From M3007 sp044350425 (GTDB lineage: Bacteria > Bacteroidota > Bacteroidia > Chitinophagales > Saprospiraceae): a stretch of 64,000 bases of DNA. The stretch spans positions 1 through 64,000 of the forward strand of contig JBILHS010000002.1 of assembly GCA_044350425.1 (NCBI GenBank), given 5' to 3'. The notes below the pieces were generated by a model. It saw nothing but the letters and a program-made list of their open reading frames with translations. It was not told where the DNA came from and searched no databases. Of the stretch, positions 52,323-59,162 are shown piece by piece (position 1 is the stretch's first letter; every line of letters starts with the position of its first letter). The position numbers were made by a program, and so were the translations under genes.

Positions 52323-53861
52323 ATGAAATGTCACCTTTTGATTTTTGTGCTGCTCTTTTTATCGGGCAGTTCACTTTCCGGACAATCTACGGCCTTGTAC
52401 GATGATTCAAAGCTTGCATCCATCTACCTTGAACTGCCGGCAGATTCTTTGAGCTATATCCTCAATAATTTGGAGCATAACCGATATCTGGAGGCTAGGT
52501 TTATCTTTGATGATGGACAAAAACGCGATACGGTATGGGATGTTGGGCTTCGACTTCGGGGAAACACATCGCTCAGCGCGCAGAAAAAATCTTTTAAAAT
52601 CAGTTTCAATGCGTTTGAAGCCGGACGAACCTATCAAGGGGTAAAAAAGCTCAATCTTCGGGGACAGCATAATGACCCGACTATGGTGCGCGAAAAACTT
52701 TTTTACGAAGTCTGGAAGAAGGCTGACATGCCTGAACGAAGGGCAGCGTTTGTCAAGCTTTATATCAATCAGGAATATAAGGGGCTCTATACCAATCTGG
52801 AAGAAATGGATAAGACCTGGCTAGGCAGGGTGTATGACGATAATGATGGCAATCTTTTCAAGTGCACCTATCCAGCTGATTTGGTGTACCTCGGACCTCA
52901 ACAAGAGATCTACAAAGCCATCATGAACAATCCGGAAGAAAGGGCCTATGACCTGCAAACCAATGAGACCGCAGATAACTATACGCGTTTGGTTTCACTG
53001 ATCACTGCCTTAAATCAGCCGGTAAACAGCAGTTTTCCAGTTCAGATCCGGCAGATTTTGAATGTCGAAAGTGTAATGAAGTCGTTTGCCATTGATGTTG
53101 CCACAGGTAATTGGGACGACTATTTTTACAACAAAAACAATTACTACCTCTATGATAACCCGTCAACCGGGCAGTTTGAATTTCTAACCTATGATACAGA
53201 CAATACTTTTGGGGTAGACTGGCTGGGGAAGGACTGGGCAAAACGAAATTGCCTGGCCTGGCTTCCGGTGGGAGAGCCCCGGCCACTTGCGACCAAATTG
53301 CTGGTTGTGCCTGAATTCAAGGAAAAATACATCCGGTATCTGGATACACTCACCAGGTTTATCACGAATCCGGATACAATCTTCTCACGTATTGATGTTT
53401 TGGAATCGTTGATCAGTACAGCAGCATGGTCAGATCCTTATCGCAGCCTGGATTATGGCTACACGTTTGCAAGTTTTCAAAACGGATTTGACCAGACCAT
53501 TGATGGTCATACTCCTTATGGCATCAAGCCGTTTCTAGGCATTCGTTTTGATAGTATTCATAGCCAGATCGCGGGCTTACTTTTGAGTACCCCCTCATCT
53601 CAATCAGAGGGTTCTGATTTTAAGGTCTTTCCCAACCCAAGTACTGCAATGCTTTTCGTTCAATCTTCCCCGACTAATTTTACAGAAAATTTGGTCGCAT
53701 CAATTTTCGGAATAACGGGTCAAAAAATGGGCGAATTTCAATGGGAAGCATCAGACGCCGCCCATGCAATACCCGTTTCCAATTTTCCATCAGGGGTTTA
53801 CGTTCTTCATTTAGCTTCGGAAAAGCAAGAAGCGCGTTTTGTTTTTTTGAAGGCTGATTAG
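52323..53861 (+). CDS. Secreted CotH-kinase-like protein with T9SS sorting domain
   Basis: 512 residues. Signal peptide ends near SLSGQ. Residues ~20-400 match the CotH kinase-like fold: GLRLRGNTSLSAQKKSFKIS, KLNLRGQHNDPTMVREKLFY, FVKLYINQEYKGLYTNLEEM, and the probable metal-binding TYDTDNTFGVDW. The C-terminal ~80 residues are a T9SS type A sorting domain (FKVFPNPSTAMLFVQSSPTN ... GVYVLHLASEKQEARFVFLK). CotH of Bacillus phosphorylates spore-coat protein; exported CotH-like proteins occur widely in bacteria. The target here is unknown, and surface protein phosphorylation is an inference. Confidence 0.85.
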   Translation: MKCHLLIFVLLFLSGSSLSGQSTALYDDSKLASIYLELPADSLSYILNNLEHNRYLEARFIFDDGQKRDTVWDVGLRLRGNTSLSAQKKSFKISFNAFEAGRTYQGVKKLNLRGQHNDPTMVREKLFYEVWKKADMPERRAAFVKLYINQEYKGLYTNLEEMDKTWLGRVYDDNDGNLFKCTYPADLVYLGPQQEIYKAIMNNPEERAYDLQTNETADNYTRLVSLITALNQPVNSSFPVQIRQILNVESVMKSFAIDVATGNWDDYFYNKNNYYLYDNPSTGQFEFLTYDTDNTFGVDWLGKDWAKRNCLAWLPVGEPRPLATKLLVVPEFKEKYIRYLDTLTRFITNPDTIFSRIDVLESLISTAAWSDPYRSLDYGYTFASFQNGFDQTIDGHTPYGIKPFLGIRFDSIHSQIAGLLLSTPSSQSEGSDFKVFPNPSTAMLFVQSSPTNFTENLVASIFGITGQKMGEFQWEASDAAHAIPVSNFPSGVYVLHLASEKQEARFVFLKAD

Positions 53862-54016
53862 TGCTGCATCCGGCGAATGACCTATGAATGGACGGCCATA
53901 TTTTTCGTTCATCTGCGTTCTTCGTCGGTTATAATGTCCCGCATTGCGCCCGCCTCACGCCTTGATGAACAAAAAATTTACCATGTCAATTCACAGGTCA
54001 TCCGCCGGATGCGGTA
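53861..54016. repeat. Long imperfect inverted repeat, about 155 bases
   Basis: The arm 53866-53890 (starting GCATCCGGCGAATGACCT) pairs with 53987-54012 with two mismatches and one bulge. Pairing resumes inward, with about 13 of 14 bases around 53900-53913 against 53966-53979. It occupies the whole gap between the CotH-like and methyltransferase genes and contains no ORF. It may be a MITE-like element or a structured RNA. Confidence 0.6.
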
Positions 54017-54026
54017 CTAGTAAAGT

Positions 54027-54034
54027 TACCTTTG
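54027..54034 (+). promoter_or_regulatory. Bacteroidetes -7 promoter element TACCTTTG
   Basis: Exact TAnnTTTG match, 22 bases before the methyltransferase ATG and just outside the long inverted repeat. Confidence 0.65.
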
Positions 54035-54056
54035 ACCCGAAAAACAAATTTGCTCC

Positions 54057-54905
54057 ATGCTAAAATCCCTTTACAGGTATCTTTCTCCGCGTTTTCAAAC
54101 GCTTTTTCTTGAATATAAGGTTGCCTTCAAACCTCGTTACGGGCATGGCTTGCCAGCGCATGGTAAACTGCTTGAGATCATTGATAATCAACGAGATACT
54201 TGCAAGTTTTGGCTGGGTAAGATCATGGAGTTTTCGCCCTATTTACAGGCCATCAAAAAACTCGCTGACGAGCACGATCCAACCCAGCCGGGCTGGAACA
54301 ACAAGTTCCTTCCGGGGCTCGATATCATGGCGTTGTATGCCGTGGTTGCGGAAACCAAACCTAGGCGGTATGTAGAGGTGGGTTCTGGAAACTCCACCAA
54401 AGTGGCCCATAAGGCGGTTAAAGACCATGGACTTGCCACCAGGATCATTTCGATCGATCCTTATCCACGGGCAGAAATTGACAGCCTTGCCCACGAAATA
54501 GTGCGCAAGCCATTTGAGGCAGTGGATACCGCCTGGCTCGCTGAACTGGAAGCCGGAGATATTCTGTTTATTGATAATTCTCACCGGATGTTGCCCAACT
54601 CAGATGCGACTGTTTTCTTTATGGAAACTTTACCCGCCCTGAAACCCGGCGTCATCGTTCATATCCACGATATCTATTTGCCTTACGACTATCCACAGTT
54701 CATGTGCGATCGTTTTTATACAGAGCAATATGGTCTGGCCATTGCCATCATGGCCAATCCAAAGCGGTATCAGACCATTTTTCCGGCCTATTTTATTTCT
54801 GAGGATGCCGAGTTAAGTGCTTCCATTGCCCATATCTGGGAGCATCCCAACACGCAGGGTGTGGAACGGCATGGAGGTTCATTTTGGTTGGTGATCGGGG
54901 AGTAA
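54057..54905 (+). CDS. Class I SAM-dependent methyltransferase
   Basis: 282 residues. SAM-binding motif I is YVEVGSGNSTKVAHKA (about residue 102); a following strand RIISIDPYPRAEID fits the acidic loop. GDILFIDNSHRMLPNSDATV and PGVIVHIHDIYLPYDYP resemble the Methyltransf_24 group. The N-terminal ~85 residues are helical with no clear membrane span. The substrate is unknown; relatives modify sugars or lipids in surface-polysaccharide loci, but no such genes are adjacent. Confidence 0.78.
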   Translation: MLKSLYRYLSPRFQTLFLEYKVAFKPRYGHGLPAHGKLLEIIDNQRDTCKFWLGKIMEFSPYLQAIKKLADEHDPTQPGWNNKFLPGLDIMALYAVVAETKPRRYVEVGSGNSTKVAHKAVKDHGLATRIISIDPYPRAEIDSLAHEIVRKPFEAVDTAWLAELEAGDILFIDNSHRMLPNSDATVFFMETLPALKPGVIVHIHDIYLPYDYPQFMCDRFYTEQYGLAIAIMANPKRYQTIFPAYFISEDAELSASIAHIWEHPNTQGVERHGGSFWLVIGE

Positions 54906-54912
54906 AATAATG

Positions 54913-54952
54913 ATTCACAGCAAACCTGAGTTGTCTCAGGTTTGCCGTGAAT
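54913..54952. terminator. Hairpin between convergent methyltransferase and exported-protein genes
   Basis: An 18-bp stem with one mismatch (ATTCACAGCAAACCTGAG / CTCAGGTTTGCCGTGAAT) and the loop TTGT. It is flanked by A-rich sequence on one side and TTTTG on the other, so it may work in both directions. Confidence 0.65.
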
Positions 54953-54983
54953 TTTGTAAAGGCCCCCCACCTTTATTGGGTGT

Positions 54984-55799
54984 TTATCTGACCCGTGAGG
55001 CCATCATCAATGATTTTACGCGACGAGCGGCATCTGCTTTGGTATCAGGATCTGCAAGCTTTTGCATACCTGCCCAGGAGGCAAATCCATATTCTTTGGA
55101 AACCATGCTTTTGAATCCTTCTTCCGCCGGATTGGTTTTGGCCAAAGGAGCAGAGTATTTGACGGCACCTTTTGCCGTAGTATTTTTCTCTGAAACTTTG
55201 CGAGCCGTTGAAACAGAAGCCGCGGCAGTAGGAACTTCTTCCGGGAAATAACGCATTAGGTCGTGCTCAGCCATCAATTTTTGCATGCTCCAGCCATATC
55301 GGTAACCTTTGATTGCAGTGGCAGTGGGTTTTATCCGTTCGCCTGCATGGCGGGCAGCATCTTGATACAATGCTGTACGGGTATATTCGCCGAGATAAGA
55401 TTGCACCAGAACATGGGCGAGCAGCACCTGTGGTTTCACATTGTATTCATCTGCAGCATCACGAACGGTGTTTTTCCATTGTTTGGCATTTGAAACAACA
55501 AATTCATTGTCGTTATACAAGGATTTTAAACGTTCATCCGCAGAGAGTGCGGCATTGGCGAACTCTGTTGGCCGGCTGGCTTTGTCACGTTTACTGCTTC
55601 CGATTGAATTGCTGCGCATGGGATGGTCGGAAATAGACCTTGGAGCATCGGCTACATCGGCTTCGGCACCCATTTCCGTGAGAAACCCGCCTTTGCTGTC
55701 AGATCTTAAACCGTCTTTTTTACCGATAACGATGAAGATGAGCGCTGCAGAAATACAAGCGGTGGAGAGGAAACCGAAGAATTCGAAAAAATTTTTCAT
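54984..55799 (-). CDS. Membrane-anchored glucosaminidase-fold protein, probably inactive
   Basis: 271 residues. One N-terminal membrane helix (FLSTACISAALIFIVIGKKD), a disordered stretch of ~60 residues, then a helical domain around 100-170: AADEYNVKPQVLLAHVLVQS, GEYTRTALYQDAAR. This segment lines up with the catalytic region of the next gene (PASITLAQGILETNAGQS), but the position of the catalytic Glu is Gln here. A C-terminal tail rich in A, K and T follows. It is probably a paralog that binds peptidoglycan without cutting it. Family assignment rests on this weak similarity and gene adjacency. Confidence 0.5.
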   Translation of the reverse strand: MKNFFEFFGFLSTACISAALIFIVIGKKDGLRSDSKGGFLTEMGAEADVADAPRSISDHPMRSNSIGSSKRDKASRPTEFANAALSADERLKSLYNDNEFVVSNAKQWKNTVRDAADEYNVKPQVLLAHVLVQSYLGEYTRTALYQDAARHAGERIKPTATAIKGYRYGWSMQKLMAEHDLMRYFPEEVPTAAASVSTARKVSEKNTTAKGAVKYSAPLAKTNPAEEGFKSMVSKEYGFASWAGMQKLADPDTKADAARRVKSLMMASRVR

Positions 55800-55844
55800 G
55801 TTAAAAAAATTAAAAAAGTGAAGGGAGAGAAATTGTGTGGTGTG

Positions 55845-55916
55845 TTGGTGGATTGGTCTGCCGTTATCTGACTTTAGGCATTATAAATACCAGACTCTGG
55901 CAGACCGATCCACCAA
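55845..55916. repeat. 18-bp inverted repeat between the two glucosaminidase-fold genes
   Basis: TTGGTGGATTGGTCTGCC (55845-55862) pairs with 55899-55916 with a single G-U wobble; the loop is 36 bases. Another CCAATCCACCA copy lies at 55927-55937. No T tract. It resembles the TGGTGATT family of intergenic repeats. Confidence 0.75.
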
Positions 55917-55938
55917 TATCTAATAACCAATCCACCAT

Positions 55939-56856
55939 TTAATACATCGCAATGGCTTCATAATCAATCTTCCATAGCTGGTAAGTTTCGATGATTAGGG
56001 TAAGTTTTTCAGCATATAACCTTGCAGTTGCGTAGCCGGATTGTTTCAGACCAACGCACCAGGCCGCATAATATGGCACTTGATCATGCCCGAAGATCGG
56101 CTTTTTGATCGGGTAAATACCGCCCACTTCATAGGTGCGCAGCATCCAACCATATCGCTTGTCTTGCAGTAGCAATGAATGCCGGCGAAAGCTCTCTCTG
56201 GCAGATGGGTATACTTCAAAACGATCCCAGGCATAGTCGTCGTGCATTTGCATGCAATCCACGGCAAGCGAATGTGGGGTAAAATCCTGGTCATTAATTA
56301 TTCCGTCCCGGCGAAAACCAGCACGGGCGCGGCATTTGATACCAAAGTGATTGTTGCCCTGAGTTGCCAATACACTTTGTCCGGCATTGGTTTCCAGAAT
56401 TCCCTGAGCCAAAGTAATGGAAGCAGGGATTTTGCAACGACGCATCTCTATCTCTGCAAAATCTCGATAACGTTCCACATAATCCAGGTAGCGCCCCATA
56501 CTTTGCTGGTATTTTCTGCCAAGTTTTGCGCGTAGTTGGGCTTCTACACGAGGGCGTTGCCAATAGGTTGCTCTCCGATTGGGCAGTACATCGGATGCTT
56601 TGCGTAACAACGAATCTGCGTAAAACGCATCCAGTTCAGCTGCAAAAGTAGAGCCGGCCAGCTCTGCTCCGGTTTTAAAATCAGTAGAAAGTTGTTGGAA
56701 AACAGGCATCTCACTCAATCCTGAGATGCGGGACTCTATTTCATCGCGATACCGTATAACGAGATATCCGGGAATTACAAAGACCAGCAAGGCGATCAGA
56801 CTCCCTCGCCCAAATGCTTGAAGACAGCTACCATATTGATCGGTTTTGGGCTGCAT
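55939..56856 (-). CDS. Membrane-anchored glucosaminidase (flagellar-muramidase fold)
   Basis: 305 residues. One N-terminal membrane helix (SLIALLVFVIPGYLVIRYRD), a ~100-residue stalk, then a glucosaminidase domain (~130-290): IPASITLAQGILETNAGQSV with the catalytic Glu, NNHFGIKCRA, DDYAWDRFEVYPSARESFRR, and YGWMLRTYEV ... YAAWCVGLKQSGYAT. It should face the periplasm and cut the GlcNAc-MurNAc linkage of peptidoglycan. The inactive-looking paralog is next downstream, and the OmpR-type regulator is upstream on the same strand. Confidence 0.85.
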   Translation of the reverse strand: MQPKTDQYGSCLQAFGRGSLIALLVFVIPGYLVIRYRDEIESRISGLSEMPVFQQLSTDFKTGAELAGSTFAAELDAFYADSLLRKASDVLPNRRATYWQRPRVEAQLRAKLGRKYQQSMGRYLDYVERYRDFAEIEMRRCKIPASITLAQGILETNAGQSVLATQGNNHFGIKCRARAGFRRDGIINDQDFTPHSLAVDCMQMHDDYAWDRFEVYPSARESFRRHSLLLQDKRYGWMLRTYEVGGIYPIKKPIFGHDQVPYYAAWCVGLKQSGYATARLYAEKLTLIIETYQLWKIDYEAIAMY

Positions 56857-56986
56857 CGTTATTGCATGAATCCAAAATGCCGAACAAGATTTGATTTGGG
56901 GAGCTGCTTAGACAGCTCCCCAAATGATGCAGGCATTGCGGTTTAGTATTGAAATCAACACGTATTGCTAAAGCTTCCTCAGCCAA

Positions 56987-57688
56987 TCAATCGTCCACCC
57001 GAAATTTGAAACCCACGCCGTGGATATTCTCTACTTTGATCCGATCATCCAGGCTTAGATACTTGCGCAAACGGGAAATGAATACATCCAGACTGCGCCC
57101 GAGGAAATAATCATCCTTGCCCCAGATCGTGACCAAAATGAAGGAGCGTTTCACCACTTGATTCCGGTGTTCATTCAGGAGCTTAAGCAGGTCGGCTTCT
57201 TTTTGGGTAAGCGTCTCAGAATAACCTTCCGTAGTAAGACTTAGGTTTTTATAGTCAAAGGCATAATTGCCAATGCTAACCGGCTTGCCGGGCTTGAGGA
57301 TCACAGCATATTTCGTACGACGCAGGAAAATATCAATTTTTAACAATAATTCTTCAATGCTAAAAGGCTTGGTCATGTAATCGTCTGCTCCGATGGTTAG
57401 ACCGTGAATTTTATCCTGCTTCAAACTTTTAGCCGTCAGAAAAATGATCGGCACATGATCGTCGATCGATCGGATCTCCTGAGCAATGGTAAAACCATCC
57501 ACCTCCGGGAGCATTACATCCAGAATGCAGAGGTCAAACTTCTGGCCAGCCTGTATGAGGTCCATTGCTTGCTTGCCATCTGCGCAATAAGTAACGTGAT
57601 AACCATTGAGTTCCAGGTTGTCGCGGGTCACGAAGCTGAGGCTTTCGTCATCCTCTACATAGAGCAGGTTTGCTTTTGAATCGGCCAT
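56987..57688 (-). CDS. OmpR/PhoB-family response regulator
   Basis: 233 residues. Receiver domain 1-120 with acidic pocket VEDDE, phospho-acceptor Asp57 (LCILDVMLPEVDG), TAK and the conserved Lys in MTKPF. C-terminal winged helix (~130-230) with LTQKEADLLKLLNEHRNQVV and FISRLRKYLSLDDRIKVENI. No sensor kinase is in the window next to it, so its partner is elsewhere. The gene lies between glyA and the glucosaminidase gene, which it may regulate (inference). Confidence 0.92.
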   Translation of the reverse strand: MADSKANLLYVEDDESLSFVTRDNLELNGYHVTYCADGKQAMDLIQAGQKFDLCILDVMLPEVDGFTIAQEIRSIDDHVPIIFLTAKSLKQDKIHGLTIGADDYMTKPFSIEELLLKIDIFLRRTKYAVILKPGKPVSIGNYAFDYKNLSLTTEGYSETLTQKEADLLKLLNEHRNQVVKRSFILVTIWGKDDYFLGRSLDVFISRLRKYLSLDDRIKVENIHGVGFKFRVDD

Positions 57689-57691
57689 GGT

Positions 57692-57727
57692 TGATATAGG
57701 TTGGTGAACTGGTGATTGGGTGAATTG
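57692..57727. repeat. TTGGTGAACTGGTGATT intergenic repeat
   Basis: Between glyA and the response-regulator gene. It shares 17 exact bases (57701-57717) with the repeat found inside hldD. Confidence 0.75.
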
Positions 57728-57729
57728 GG

Positions 57730-58995
57730 TTATTCGTAAAGTGGGAATTGCTTCATGAATGCATTTACGGCACTCCTGACTTTGGATTGAGTGGATGAAT
57801 CATCCGGTTTTGACATGACCTCATCCATCCATTCTACTACCTGACGACAATCATCCTCATTAAAACCACGAGTCGTTATCGCCGCGGTACCTACCCGAAT
57901 CCCTGAAGTGGTCATAGGAGGCTGCGGATCAAAGGGGATCATGTTTTTGTTGACAGTAATGTCAGCTTCTCCCAGGATTTGATCTGCCAATTTTCCGGTC
58001 ACTCCTTTACTCCGAAGGTCTATAAGCATCAGGTGGTTATCTGTTCCGCCGGAAATGATATGATAGCCACGGCTTGTAAACTCAGCAGCCATGGCCTGGG
58101 CGTTTTTAATAACCTGCCGGCAATAATCTTTGTAGGCCGGTTGCAAAGCTTCGCCAAAGGCTATAGCCTTGGCCGCAATAACATGTTCCAGTGGACCGCC
58201 CTGCATTCCAGGAAAAACACCACTGTCCAGAATGCTGGACATTTGGATGGGCTCTCCTTTTTTGGTGGTTCGCCCCCAGGGATTGTCAAAATTTTTGCCC
58301 ATTAAAATAATGCCTCCACGTGGACCTCTTAAAGTTTTGTGGGTGGTACTGGTCACGATATGGCAATGATGAATCGGGTCGTTCAATAATTTTGCAGCAA
58401 TCAGGCCGGCAGGATGGGCAATATCTGCCAGGAGCAAAGCTCCCACGGCATCCGCGATAGCGCGAAAGCGCGCATAATCCCAATCCCGGGCATAGGCTGA
58501 AGCGCCACAAATGATCAACTTAGGTTGCTCCGCCTGTGCGATTGCCGCAACCTTATCCATATCGATCCGGCCTGTATCAGGTTCAACACCATAGAAAACA
58601 GGGTTGTAAACCTTGCCGGAATAGTTCACCGGTGATCCGTGCGACAAGTGCCCGCCGTGTGCAAGGTCAAAGCCCAGGATCTTATCACCTGGCTGCAGGC
58701 AGGCAAGAAAGACCGCAGCATTGGCCTGTGCGCCGGAGTGTGGCTGGACATTGGCCCAGGCGGCGGCAAAAAGTTCTTTGACGCGGTCGATTGCGAGTGT
58801 TTCTACTTCATCCACTACTTCACAACCACCATAATAACGTCGACCGGGATAACCCTCTGCATATTTATTGGTCAGACAGGAACCCATAGCATCGAGTACC
58901 GCTTGGCTGGTGAAATTTTCAGAAGCAATGAGTTCTACTCCATGGCGTTGTCGCTGGAGTTCTTTTTCGATCAGGGAGAAAATGATATCAGACAT
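57730..58995 (-). CDS. glyA: Serine hydroxymethyltransferase
   Basis: 421 residues from the ATG at 58995 (MSDIIFSLIEKELQRQRHGV); an extension to 59034 lies upstream of the promoter. PLP-lysine motif STTHKTLRGPRGG (~Lys 230), plus IASENFTS near the N-terminus and YYGGCEVVDEVE. It interconverts serine and glycine with tetrahydrofolate, supplying one-carbon units. Cytosolic. It has its own promoter element. Confidence 0.95.
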   Translation of the reverse strand: MSDIIFSLIEKELQRQRHGVELIASENFTSQAVLDAMGSCLTNKYAEGYPGRRYYGGCEVVDEVETLAIDRVKELFAAAWANVQPHSGAQANAAVFLACLQPGDKILGFDLAHGGHLSHGSPVNYSGKVYNPVFYGVEPDTGRIDMDKVAAIAQAEQPKLIICGASAYARDWDYARFRAIADAVGALLLADIAHPAGLIAAKLLNDPIHHCHIVTSTTHKTLRGPRGGIILMGKNFDNPWGRTTKKGEPIQMSSILDSGVFPGMQGGPLEHVIAAKAIAFGEALQPAYKDYCRQVIKNAQAMAAEFTSRGYHIISGGTDNHLMLIDLRSKGVTGKLADQILGEADITVNKNMIPFDPQPPMTTSGIRVGTAAITTRGFNEDDCRQVVEWMDEVMSKPDDSSTQSKVRSAVNAFMKQFPLYE

Positions 58996-59000
58996 GGGGG

Positions 59001-59008
59001 CAAATATA
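59001..59008 (-). promoter_or_regulatory. Bacteroidetes -7 promoter element TATATTTG for glyA
   Basis: Exact TAnnTTTG match on the minus strand, five bases upstream of the glyA ATG. It excludes the longer in-frame start. Confidence 0.65.
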
Positions 59009-59054
59009 AAGAAAGCAAAATGTTTTTGGATCACATAGTTCAGAAAGGTTCATA

Positions 59055-59142
59055 AAAAGGAAAAGGGCCTAGATGACTGAAGGAAAAAGATCGAATTAAA
59101 CCATGTTTTCGATCTTTTCCAACAAGTATCTAAGCCCTTTTT
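59055..59142 (-). terminator. Nested-hairpin terminator of the PPIase gene
   Basis: Outer stem 59061-59074 / 59128-59141 (AAAAGGGCCTAGAT with its near-complement) encloses an inner stem GGAAAAAGATCGA / TCGATCTTTTCC. T-rich sequence follows on the minus strand. It lies 20 bases after the PPIase stop. Confidence 0.7.
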
Positions 59143-59162
59143 CAAGACAGCTTACAACGCAA

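Noticed and set aside
53861..54016. tRNA or other known RNA gene in the long inverted repeat
   Set aside because: No cloverleaf arms or known RNA motif; pairing is a single long imperfect hairpin.
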